A DNA stretch of 31,903 bases, from the NCBI GenBank assembly GCA_021299675.1, contig JAJTIF010000110.1, positions 1 through 31,903 on the forward strand, written 5' to 3'. Shown in pieces: positions 1 to 7,045 of this stretch. This stretch comes from Pseudomonadota bacterium. GTDB taxonomy: Bacteria; Bdellovibrionota; Bacteriovoracia; Bacteriovoracales; Bacteriovoracaceae. Positions within the stretch are counted from its first letter, which is position 1. Each line of letters opens with the position of its first letter. The translations under genes were made by a program, and so were the position numbers. A model generated the notes under the pieces. That model was not told where the DNA came from, ran no database searches, and worked only from the letters and a program-made list of their open reading frames with translations.

Positions 1-1601
1 ACCACCGTCGATCCGTTATCAACCAGAACATTCGTTTGGATTTGTCGCTGAACTGTGTCTGGTGGTGCTTGTTGCGAAGGTCTTCCTCCAAATGAGCCCT
101 TTGAAAGGTTAACTTCCATATTAATGGACCCTTCATTGGTTACTTGTGGAGTCACAGAGAGGTTTAGAATAATTGGGATGGGCTGGAAGGTCGTCGTCGG
201 CGGAGCCCCCACTGCGATAGTCTGAACAGCAAAAGATGTGGTCTCAGTACTTGTTATGGTCGCAGCTTTTTTATTTTGAGTAATGATTTTGGGTGCAGTA
301 ACGATCCTTACCTTTGACTCACTCTCTAAGAGTTCAAGCGCCATATTTAAGTTTGTTAGACGTTTGAAAGTTTGGATAGAGAGACTTACTGCGTTTGATC
401 CGCCAGCACCACCACCAAGACTTGCTGTCGAAATGTTAAATCCCGGACCAACATTGGCGGGTGAACCGGCACGAACAGGGTCATAGCCAAATGATATACC
501 GTTTGAAAGCCCAATTCGTTTTGAATACGTCTCTGTTGCCTCAACGATCTTTGACTCAATCAAGATTTGTGGGGTTTGAGTATCAAGCAACTCAACAATT
601 TTTTTAATTCTTTCAATCGAGTCCACAGTATCTTTGATAATCAAACTATTTGTCCGACCATCTTCTGACATTGTCCCACGTTCTTTTGTTAGATAGTCTT
701 TCAAGATTTTCTGCATATCGGTGATGCTAGCGTAACTGATAGGGAAAATCTTTGTCACCAAAGGCTCTAAGCCAAGCTTAAGTGCGTCAGCCTTCGCCTC
801 AGCCTCTCTTTCCGCTGTAGCCTTCTCGATGGTCTTAATTGAGAGAATATTTGTATTTTTTGTGGCGATCAATTTAGCGAGCGCCAGGATTGTATCAAGC
901 GCCTGATCCCAAGGAATATTAGTCAACGAGAGAGTGAGAGGCGGCACCTTAGCAACCTCAGCATCGATGATAATATTAAAACCAGATGTTTCTGAGATCA
1001 TCCGCAACAAGTCGGGAAGTGGAATGTCTTTTACATTTATTGAAATTTTCTTGCCAACATACTTTTTAGGACCGGACATTGTCAGATTTTCCAATATGTC
1101 TTCTATAGAAGAAGACTTTGGAATGTTCATCTTGATACCATCTTCAATGATACCATTCGCAGACTCCTGACGAACGATGGTTTTCGCAGACTCATCAACT
1201 CTTTTCTTAGAGAACACACCGAATCTATTTTCGATACTCAGGATTACCTTGCGGCCCTGGACCTCAAGGATTGAGCGAACGTTATCTCTTAGTTGAATAG
1301 CAAAACGCACATCATTCGTTGCTCCAGGCTTTGGGTATCCAGAGATGTAAACCGTTGCTCCATCAAATTCGGATGTATCAATTCCGCGTAAAAGCTTCTT
1401 TTCAATTTTTACATTTTTGAGGTCGAGTATGATTTGCTTGTCGTCTTTGACGTGAAAGCGGTCAGCGATGACTTCTTTGTCTACTTCGATGACGAACTTG
1501 CTGACATCACCTTCCTGGAAGAAGTTGACGTTTTTAATCTCTTGCCCCCACAAAGAGGTTGAAAGCAAAAAAAATAATGAGATGAAAAATCCGTTTTTCA
1601 T
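1..1601 (-). CDS. pilQ: Type IV pilus secretin PilQ (partial, C-terminus beyond window)
   Basis: Outer-membrane secretin through which the pilus exits. About 533 codons are present, open to the window edge. Residues 1-20 form a signal peptide (MKNGFFISLFFLLSTSLWG). An AMIN-type peptidoglycan-binding domain follows at about 22-110 (starting EIKNVNFFQEGDVSKF), as is usual in PilQ. A secretin N0/STN domain (DIPLPDLLRMISETSGFNI) lies around residue 190. An N1 domain at about 280-340 contains the NSLIIKDT segment. The beta-domain core begins near residue 345 with ILIESKIVEA and continues to the edge. Start: ATG at 1601, with GAGG about 8 bases upstream. The gap to pilP is 44 bases, so it is the last seen member of the pilMNOPQ operon. 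Only one AMIN domain is visible, whereas some PilQ proteins carry several. The pore and C-terminal end cannot be assessed. Confidence 0.95.
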   Translation of the reverse strand, partial: MKNGFFISLFFLLSTSLWGQEIKNVNFFQEGDVSKFVIEVDKEVIADRFHVKDDKQIILDLKNVKIEKKLLRGIDTSEFDGATVYISGYPKPGATNDVRFAIQLRDNVRSILEVQGRKVILSIENRFGVFSKKRVDESAKTIVRQESANGIIEDGIKMNIPKSSSIEDILENLTMSGPKKYVGKKISINVKDIPLPDLLRMISETSGFNIIIDAEVAKVPPLTLSLTNIPWDQALDTILALAKLIATKNTNILSIKTIEKATAEREAEAKADALKLGLEPLVTKIFPISYASITDMQKILKDYLTKERGTMSEDGRTNSLIIKDTVDSIERIKKIVELLDTQTPQILIESKIVEATETYSKRIGLSNGISFGYDPVRAGSPANVGPGFNISTASLGGGAGGSNAVSLSIQTFKRLTNLNMALELLESESKVRIVTAPKIITQNKKAATITSTETTSFAVQTIAVGAPPTTTFQPIPIILNLSVTPQVTNEGSINMEVNLSKGSFGGRPSQQAPPDTVQRQIQTNVLVDNGSTV

Positions 1602-1645
1602 ATTTAAACCTCAGCCTGGAGGCAACATAGACTCCTAATAAAATC

Positions 1646-2107
1646 CTACTGCGAAATTGGAATCACTGTCTCTAAATATTCTTCTTCACCGTAAACATTT
1701 ACGAGTTTCTCGACAAATATAATGCCGCCCGGGTGGATTGCTTTCAGCTCGGCATTGTCTCTTCCCAGACGCATCCCTTCGCGCAGTACAAATACATCTG
1801 GCTTCCCGTCAATACGAGCTAGCGCCCTCCGCTCCTTACCAACCATCACGCCCACAATTCTCATCTTATCGATGTCAATATCACCTATATTTGAAATATT
1901 AGTGTAGGTTCCATCCCTGAGGCCCGCCTTGTCCTGTCTTCCTTGTTTTCGCTCCGATCTGATGACTGGTGGCCGAAAAGGATCCCTCAGGTCGAAAGGG
2001 TTCTCAATTGTGGTTTTGTCTTTGAAAATATTATTTCTCTTAAGACTTGCTTGTGCATGAACCATTGAAATTTTAAAGATTAAGAATAGAAGCATCCACT
2101 TATTCAT
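1646..2107 (-). CDS. pilP: Type IV pilus assembly protein PilP
   Basis: Periplasmic linker between the PilNO inner-membrane complex and the PilQ secretin; 153 aa. A signal peptide is visible (MNKWMLLFLIFKISMVHAQA). After it come the proline-rich stretch NPFDLRDPFRPP, typical of the disordered N-terminal part of PilP, and then the small beta-sandwich domain containing MRIVGVMVGKERRALARIDG and VFVLREGMRLG. Many PilP proteins are lipoproteins, but no cysteine is present at the signal cleavage site, so this one appears to be cut by signal peptidase I. Its ATG overlaps the pilO stop by 4 bases (ATGA), indicating translational coupling. Confidence 0.92.
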   Translation of the reverse strand: MNKWMLLFLIFKISMVHAQASLKRNNIFKDKTTIENPFDLRDPFRPPVIRSERKQGRQDKAGLRDGTYTNISNIGDIDIDKMRIVGVMVGKERRALARIDGKPDVFVLREGMRLGRDNAELKAIHPGGIIFVEKLVNVYGEEEYLETVIPISQ

Positions 2108-2757
2108 TTACGCTTCCTTTTGCCAGGAGCACCTTCCTCTACCGGCGGCAAGTCTACGATTTCATCCACGCCCGAAGTTTCTTTATGAGAAGAATTAAAC
2201 TTAAATGTATCAATCATAGTATTCATATTGATTACTTGAAAACGACTCTTTTGAGGCTCTTTATCTGCCACCAAGCTGAGACTTTTAATATTATAGAGTC
2301 GCTCAGAGGAATTTATGCGCTCAAGATAAATCAAGAACTGCAAGAAGGTTCCTCGACCATTAATCTTATAGGGCTTTGAAACATAAAAGCCCAATGGCTG
2401 CTCCTGGAGCGGATTTGGCTCAATCTCAGGGATATTAAGACCACGCGCCTCTTTAGTGAAATAATCAAGCACCTCAATATCACTAATCTCGGAAGGAAGC
2501 TGCTTCTGAACTCTTTCGATGTTCGCAAATACTTGATTCACTTTTTCTTTTGACTGCTCGATGTCTTCTCTAAACTTCTTGATCTCATCGAGCTTTTTTT
2601 GAGCTGCTTGAATCTGCTGTTCGAGACCAGGTGCCTGGTCTGTGATCATAGCTAACTGCTCTTCGTGGGAGCTATATTCGCCATAAAAGCTGTAGGCTGA
2701 GTATGCGATGATGATCACATGAAGCTGGGCTAAAAATTTACCAACGAGCTCTTTCAT
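2104..2757 (-). CDS. pilO: Type IV pilus inner-membrane protein PilO
   Basis: Bitopic inner-membrane protein that heterodimerises with PilN and forms the alignment subcomplex of the pilus machine; 217 aa. One N-terminal membrane segment lies at about residues 8-26. A coiled coil runs at about 30-90 (QQIQAAQKKLDEIKKFREDIEQ). A ferredoxin-like periplasmic domain follows, with the family-typical PYKINGRGTFLQFLIYLERI. The C-terminus ends in a basic tail (GKRKRK), an unusual finish for a periplasmic domain. The start codon shares one base with the pilN stop (TAATG). Confidence 0.93.
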   Translation of the reverse strand: MKELVGKFLAQLHVIIIAYSAYSFYGEYSSHEEQLAMITDQAPGLEQQIQAAQKKLDEIKKFREDIEQSKEKVNQVFANIERVQKQLPSEISDIEVLDYFTKEARGLNIPEIEPNPLQEQPLGFYVSKPYKINGRGTFLQFLIYLERINSSERLYNIKSLSLVADKEPQKSRFQVINMNTMIDTFKFNSSHKETSGVDEIVDLPPVEEGAPGKRKRK

Positions 2758-3350
2758 TATTCATACCTCACGATATTAGCCGTGATTTCGAATGGAGCCA
2801 TTTTCTTCATGTCGCTGCTCATCGCTGCCGTATCAACCTTGCTATACGCTATGTTGTCCGCAAAAAACACTGATCGCTTCAGATTCTCGAGGAACACACC
2901 CTGATTAGTATAATCCATCGAAAGGCCCTTAAAGATCATCTTATCATCTTCGTAGTAAATCTCTGTCAACCAGATCTCTGGCGGAATGTTTTTGGCAACA
3001 TATTCCAAGACCTTCCATGGGTTCTTTTTCTTACTTATAATTGTCTTAACGAGCTCGAGCTTTTCAACGAGTTGCTGTTCTCTTCTCTTAAGCTGTTGGA
3101 TCTGTTTATCAAATCCCTTTAAGCTGTTTACCTGTTTTCTTTTTTTATTCGCCTCAGTCGTGAGGTTATTAATTGTTTCCTGGGCGGCAGCTCTTTCTTC
3201 CTCAAGGCTTGGCAAGATAATGAAGTCAGGAAGGTAGGAGATAAGAATGGCGATCAAAACAAACTTAACTTTTATTTTAGATAAATCAAGACCACCGACA
3301 TTGGTGATGTCGACGGCTTTTTTCTGGGTAGATAAGTTAATACTAATCAT
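2757..3350 (-). CDS. pilN: Type IV pilus inner-membrane protein PilN
   Basis: Bitopic partner of PilO; its short cytoplasmic N-terminus normally docks into PilM. 197 aa: cytoplasmic tail at about 1-28, membrane segment at about 29-48 (KFVLIAILISYLPDFIIL), coiled coil at about 50-105, then the periplasmic domain (PPEIWLTEIYYEDDKMIFKG) typical of PilN. The PilM-binding motif is usually INLLPxR near residue 4. Here the equivalent is INLSTQ, so the Leu-Pro pair is not conserved. Only 2 bases separate it from the pilM stop. The operon position leaves little doubt about identity. Confidence 0.92.
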   Translation of the reverse strand: MISINLSTQKKAVDITNVGGLDLSKIKVKFVLIAILISYLPDFIILPSLEEERAAAQETINNLTTEANKKRKQVNSLKGFDKQIQQLKRREQQLVEKLELVKTIISKKKNPWKVLEYVAKNIPPEIWLTEIYYEDDKMIFKGLSMDYTNQGVFLENLKRSVFFADNIAYSKVDTAAMSSDMKKMAPFEITANIVRYE

Positions 3351-3352
3351 AG

Positions 3353-4432
3353 CTATCTAATCCCTAATCCCATAGCCACACACCCAATAGCGGCGATTTG
3401 ACTAGCATTATCCGAAAGGGCATTCGACCCAAACTTTACACCATTATCGAAAGGATTAAAGATATTCACCTCTAACCCGGTAGTCTCGGAAAGCATTTCA
3501 ACCAAAATGGAAAGCTGCGAGCAGCCCCCTGTAAGATAGAGATTTGTAACCTGTTCAGCTGAGCCTGCGGAAATATAGAAGTTCAGGTTTTTCTTAAGTT
3601 CTGATATTTGGCCTTGAAGTTGTGACTGAATAATTCCCAAAACCTCTTCTGGAAGGTTTCCGTTATCGTCTAGGGTGGTTTTCAGGTCCTCGGCTTCTTC
3701 ATAACTAACGGCCATCTGCCTTTGGATCTCTTCAGTGATGAATGAACCACCACCAACAAGCTCTTTTGTAAAGATTGGACCACCATTGCGATAAATAAGA
3801 ATTTTTATATTCTGAGCACCGTAATCGATAATAATTGTACCCTCGTCGAGCTCTGGATTTGCGTGCAACAGAGTCATCTCGAAGAGATTCGATAGAGCGA
3901 GGATGTTTAGGTCCACAAATTTAATCTGAAGCTTGGCTTCTTTTACAATATCCTGAAATCTTTCAACAAGCTCAGTCCTCGCTGCAACCACAATAACATC
4001 TTTACCACCACCCTCAGTATCGCCAATGATATGAAAATCAATTTCACTCTCATCGGCACCGAATGGAATATATTGCTCTGACTCCCACATAATGTGATCT
4101 TGAATTTCTTCCTTGCTACCTTCGGGCACAGACATGCGCTTTGTCATTGTATTCTGGCCATACAACCCAACGTTCAATGATTTTGATTTTATGCCAGCAG
4201 ATTTTAGAGCTGATAATAGTGATTCGATAATTTCTTCAGGCTTTTGAAATTCATCTTCAATGATGGCTGCTTCACTAAGGGGAATGACTGCAAACTTATC
4301 TAATTTGTATTTTCCTTTGGCACCAGAAATCTCACAAACCTTGATACTGTGCGAACCGAGATCAACTCCAACGGTTGCACCGCCAGAAAACCCACCCATC
4401 AATTCCTGTAACTGCTCTTGTAATGATGCCAC
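3353..4432 (-). CDS. pilM: Type IV pilus actin-like ATPase PilM
   Basis: Cytoplasmic actin-fold ATP-binding protein that anchors PilN and links the cytoplasmic motor to the envelope complex; 359 aa. Phosphate-1 loop VGVDLGSHSIKVCEI, phosphate-2 region TIIIDYGAQNIKILIY, and the adenosine-binding segment LYLTGGCSQL are all present, as in the PilM/FtsA family. The start at 4432 is GTG with only a weak GGA upstream. An ATG at 4399 (residue 12, MGGFSGG) has AGGA 4 bases before it and would give the N-terminus more usual for PilM, so the start could be 4399. First gene of the pilMNOPQ operon; a promoter candidate lies directly upstream. Confidence 0.94.
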   Translation of the reverse strand: MASLQEQLQELMGGFSGGATVGVDLGSHSIKVCEISGAKGKYKLDKFAVIPLSEAAIIEDEFQKPEEIIESLLSALKSAGIKSKSLNVGLYGQNTMTKRMSVPEGSKEEIQDHIMWESEQYIPFGADESEIDFHIIGDTEGGGKDVIVVAARTELVERFQDIVKEAKLQIKFVDLNILALSNLFEMTLLHANPELDEGTIIIDYGAQNIKILIYRNGGPIFTKELVGGGSFITEEIQRQMAVSYEEAEDLKTTLDDNGNLPEEVLGIIQSQLQGQISELKKNLNFYISAGSAEQVTNLYLTGGCSQLSILVEMLSETTGLEVNIFNPFDNGVKFGSNALSDNASQIAAIGCVAMGLGIR

Positions 4433-4459
4433 TTAATTTATTCCGTTTATTTACATGTC

Positions 4460-4545
4460 TCGTACTAATTATAGGATGTCTTAGAACGGGGCTTCAAGGA
4501 TTTACTGCAATGCTCGCAGAGCATTTCGGTTGAGTATTAGTACGA
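4460..4545. repeat. 10-bp inverted repeat flanking the pilD-pilM gap
   Basis: TCGTACTAAT at 4460-4469 is the exact reverse complement of ATTAGTACGA at 4536-4545. The arms are 66 bases apart; one arm overlaps the candidate pilM -10 and transcript start, and the other covers the stop codon of pilD. Between them lies a small hairpin, ATGCTC-GCA-GAGCAT (4510-4524). No T-run follows the hairpin on either strand, so it is not a convincing terminator. It could be an operator pair or a long-range RNA stem. Confidence 0.5.
4468..4499 (-). promoter_or_regulatory. Candidate sigma70 promoter of pilMNOPQ
   Basis: On the minus strand a perfect -10 hexamer TATAAT (4473-4468) is preceded, 19 bases upstream, by TTGAAG as a weak -35. 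The predicted transcript start is about 4461, giving a leader of about 30 bases before the GTG start of pilM. The spacer is 2 bases longer than ideal. The location in the 104-base gap between pilD and pilM supports it. It suggests that pilMNOPQ can be transcribed independently of the upstream pilHID genes. Confidence 0.45.
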
Positions 4546-5322
4546 AAAGAGACTTAGACCAATTCGCTCAGGTAACCACGAAAAGTACATCTGAATCAAG
4601 GCTGTCACGATAATAAAAGGACCAAACGGAAGACCAGTGTCTCTATCGTAACGTTTTAGAACAATCATCAAAACACCTACAACAGAACCCAGGAGGCAAC
4701 TCAAAAAAATATTATCGATGATTGCATAAGGACCAAGAAAGACCCCAAGCACACCCCAAAGTTTTATATCCCCTCCGCCTAGCCCGATTTTGCCTTTCAA
4801 TTTATAAAACAACCAAGAAACTCCATACGGCGCACCGAATCCAATGAGACCCCCTACGAGCCAAAACACAGGTGTATTAAAAACAACACTAAATGGGAGA
4901 ACCAAGAGCAATAAATAGATGTTTAGTTTATCCAGCAGAAGCTTGTGATCCAAGTCGATAAAGAAATGACACGTAAGAATTGACGTAAAGGTACACTGAA
5001 AGACCCACTGAAAAATTGTTACGTTGTTCAGAGTTTGGGGAAAGCTAAAGTAAAATACCACACCGACAAATAACTCAACCAATGGGTAGCGCCAGTGAAT
5101 CCGAGCATGACAATTATTACACTTTCCCCTCAGGGCCAGCCATGCCAAGACAGGTATATTGAGCCACCAGGGTATCTGGTAGCCGCAATGCGGGCACGCC
5201 GAGCGAGCACTCACGAGATCTTTCTTTAGGGGAAGTCGGTAAATGACGACATTTAAAAAACTTCCGATTAACAAGCCCAGGATTCCAGCAAAGATTTGAT
5301 AGGTTGGGATCATTTCATCCAT
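4537..5322 (-). CDS. pilD: Prepilin peptidase / N-methyltransferase PilD
   Basis: Inner-membrane aspartic protease that removes the leader of PilA and N-methylates the new N-terminus; 261 aa, normal for the family. The N-terminal methyltransferase part holds the zinc-type tetracysteine (CPHC ... CNNC, 21 residues apart). The two catalytic aspartates are visible in IDLDHKLLLD and in the GxGD-like GLGGGDIKLWG. Several membrane helices span the remainder. The start could be ATG 5322 or ATG 5313 (MIPTYQIF), the latter having GGATGA just upstream. It follows the ABC permease with a 3-base gap, so it belongs to the pilHID unit. Confidence 0.96.
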   Translation of the reverse strand: MDEMIPTYQIFAGILGLLIGSFLNVVIYRLPLKKDLVSARSACPHCGYQIPWWLNIPVLAWLALRGKCNNCHARIHWRYPLVELFVGVVFYFSFPQTLNNVTIFQWVFQCTFTSILTCHFFIDLDHKLLLDKLNIYLLLLVLPFSVVFNTPVFWLVGGLIGFGAPYGVSWLFYKLKGKIGLGGGDIKLWGVLGVFLGPYAIIDNIFLSCLLGSVVGVLMIVLKRYDRDTGLPFGPFIIVTALIQMYFSWLPERIGLSLFSY

Positions 5323-5325
5323 TAT

Positions 5326-6102
5326 TCAATCCATATTCTTTTTATTAATGATGATTGCTGCTAAGAAAAATAGACCCATCATGTAAGCAAACCAGTAACC
5401 TACGACCATTAAGAGCTGACTCCCCTCAATCGTATTTTGATAAAGAACATAATCCTTTATATTAAATCGGTGAAAGGCGGGAAAAACAAAATTCATGCTA
5501 TCGACGACTGTCTTCAGCCATGGTTTTGTGGTCACAAAAAGTATCTTCGACGTCTCCGCGATGGCATGGCCAGTAATAAGAACAAGTAATGACCCCATGA
5601 GTGAGATGGCTGTGTTAGCAATCAGAGACAATAATACCACGACCAGCAACAAGAGTGTCGCCTCTAGGCAGCTGAATAGCATGGCAAAAAGCACGAGGCT
5701 TGAAATTTCTCCCCCCATTGTTTTAACCACTAAAATTGTGACCAATGAGAGGATGAGTATGTTTAGAACCAGAAAACTGCTCACACCTAGAAGCTTTCCT
5801 GCCAAAAAAGAGACTCGCGAGACAGGTCTTGAAATAATTAAGTAGATGGTTCGGGACTCTTCTTCTTTTTTAATTAATCCAATCCCGATAAGTATGGCAA
5901 TGCCGTAGCTTGAGACAGACAATGATCCAAGGCCTAGATCTAGGGCGACTCGATGGGGAACGCCAAAAGTAAACTCTGCAGCTACAAACGTGATGATTGC
6001 TATCACAATCCCCAAGAGAACCACATTCCATAGAATTTTAGATTTGATCATTTCTCTGAATGTATATCTTGCGACAATCCAGGTTTTTACTAGTTGCAAC
6101 AT
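5326..6102 (-). CDS. pilI: ABC transporter permease, PilI-like
   Basis: Integral membrane protein of 258 aa with about six hydrophobic segments (for example NVVLLGIVIAIITFVAAEFTF and SSYGIAILIGIGLI) and the motif EEESRTIYLIISRPVSR, characteristic of ABC-2-type permeases such as the GldF/NosY-like group. It overlaps the ATPase gene by one base (TGATG) and is followed immediately by pilD. In M. xanthus an ABC permease gene, pilI, occupies exactly this position between pilH and pilD and is needed for pilus formation. The symbol rests on order and family, not on sequence comparison. Substrate unknown. Confidence 0.75.
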   Translation of the reverse strand: MLQLVKTWIVARYTFREMIKSKILWNVVLLGIVIAIITFVAAEFTFGVPHRVALDLGLGSLSVSSYGIAILIGIGLIKKEEESRTIYLIISRPVSRVSFLAGKLLGVSSFLVLNILILSLVTILVVKTMGGEISSLVLFAMLFSCLEATLLLLVVVLLSLIANTAISLMGSLLVLITGHAIAETSKILFVTTKPWLKTVVDSMNFVFPAFHRFNIKDYVLYQNTIEGSQLLMVVGYWFAYMMGLFFLAAIIINKKNMD

Positions 6103-7010
6103 CAGGCTTTTCCTGTTTTATAAAAGATTTCTTCAAGCCTGATCTTTTCTTGCTCAATCCCAATGATAGAAATTCCCTCGGAGACGATTTGCTTTACCAC
6201 CAGGTCTTTGTGTGCTGACTCAACTTCCAGTTGCTCAATACCAGCTCCCAAATTTCTTCTGTTAGCAACAAAGGAGGATGAGAAGTTTGTCATGTCAGGG
6301 ATTAAAATTCGCCATATCTGCGTCATGTGCTTATCGAGAAGTGGCTTTACGGGTCCATCGTAACTCAGCTCACCTTTATTGAGGAATACAACTCGATCAC
6401 AGATCTCCTCCACATCAGAGACGATGTGAGTTGAAAAGAAGACAGTGCGACCCTCTCTCTTAATTTCTGCCATGATGTCTTTGAGTTCTTTGCGCCCCAC
6501 AGGGTCAAGTCCCGAAAGTGGCTCATCAAGCAAGATCAGCTTAGGCTCATGGAGAAGTGTCACCAGAAAACCTATTCTTTGAAGCATGCCCTTAGAGTAT
6601 GTTCTTAGTTCACGGTTTATAGCGTGATCCAACCGGAATCTTTTTGCTAATGGCAGAATCTTAGCAAGGACATCTTTACGAGTTAACCCAGAAAGCTCTC
6701 CCATAAAGCACGCAAACTCAGTGCCCGTCAGATGCTGGTAGAAATAAGGACGCTCTGGCAAGAAACCTATGTTTCTCCTAACTTCCTCCCTACTTGTCCC
6801 AAGAGTCGGGCTAAAAGAAACTTCACCGCTTGTAGGCCTTATAAAATCCAGGACAATCTTGAGTGAAGTAGTTTTTCCAGCTCCGTTGGCACCCAAAAAC
6901 CCTACCATTGCCCCCTCTGGTACCCCGAAAGAGACATTATTTAAAGCCACAAACGGATCGACGAGCAGATCAGATTTAAAGACTTTTGTGATATTATTTA
7001 AATTAAACAT
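6102..7010 (-). CDS. pilH: ABC transporter ATP-binding protein, PilH-like
   Basis: Cytoplasmic ATPase subunit partnering the adjacent permease. Walker A GANGAGKTT, signature-type TYSKGMLQRIG, Walker B KLILLDEPLSGLDP and the switch histidine in FFSTHIVSD are all intact. A C-terminal extension of about 80 residues follows the ATPase core, as in the GldA/CcmA-like group. The start is placed at ATG 7010 (MFNLNNITKVF), giving 302 aa; the frame stays open to a TTG at 7121, but that extension overlaps the divergent gene and has no family resemblance. Order pilH-pilI-pilD matches M. xanthus. A predicted promoter places the transcript start at or next to the ATG, so the mRNA may be leaderless. Confidence 0.78.
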   Translation of the reverse strand: MFNLNNITKVFKSDLLVDPFVALNNVSFGVPEGAMVGFLGANGAGKTTSLKIVLDFIRPTSGEVSFSPTLGTSREEVRRNIGFLPERPYFYQHLTGTEFACFMGELSGLTRKDVLAKILPLAKRFRLDHAINRELRTYSKGMLQRIGFLVTLLHEPKLILLDEPLSGLDPVGRKELKDIMAEIKREGRTVFFSTHIVSDVEEICDRVVFLNKGELSYDGPVKPLLDKHMTQIWRILIPDMTNFSSSFVANRRNLGAGIEQLEVESAHKDLVVKQIVSEGISIIGIEQEKIRLEEIFYKTGKA

Positions 7011-7012
7011 AC

Positions 7013-7021
7013 TGTTATTAT
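7013..7021 (+). promoter_or_regulatory. Extended -10 promoter for the 7045-7830 gene
   Basis: TGTTATTAT (TG-N-TATTAT) matches an extended -10 with one mismatch in the hexamer. The predicted transcript start is about 7028, giving a leader of about 17 bases that carries GGGGAA ahead of the ATG at 7045. No good -35 is visible, which is acceptable for an extended -10. It overlaps the opposing pilH -10. Confidence 0.4.
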
Positions 7022-7045
7022 CAAGACTGGGGAACAGAAAATCAA
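7017..7045 (-). promoter_or_regulatory. Candidate pilH promoter
   Basis: On the minus strand TTGATT (7045-7040), a 17-base spacer and GATAAT (7022-7017) form a plausible sigma70 promoter. Six bases separate the -10 from the pilH ATG, so transcription would start at or beside the start codon. The -35 covers the first base of the start codon of the divergent gene. Confidence 0.42.

Noticed and set aside
1605..1630. Shared TGCCTCCAG ... GAGG sequence in the pilP-pilQ gap and after pilC
   Set aside because: Only a 9-base match; the pilP-pilQ copy does not form an equally good hairpin, so a common element is not supported.
6769..7044. Long 5' extension of the plus-strand gene that starts properly at 7045
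   Set aside because: It is the antisense of the pilH Walker A region and has no family resemblance; the hydrophobic N-terminus, ribosome site and promoter all support ATG 7045.
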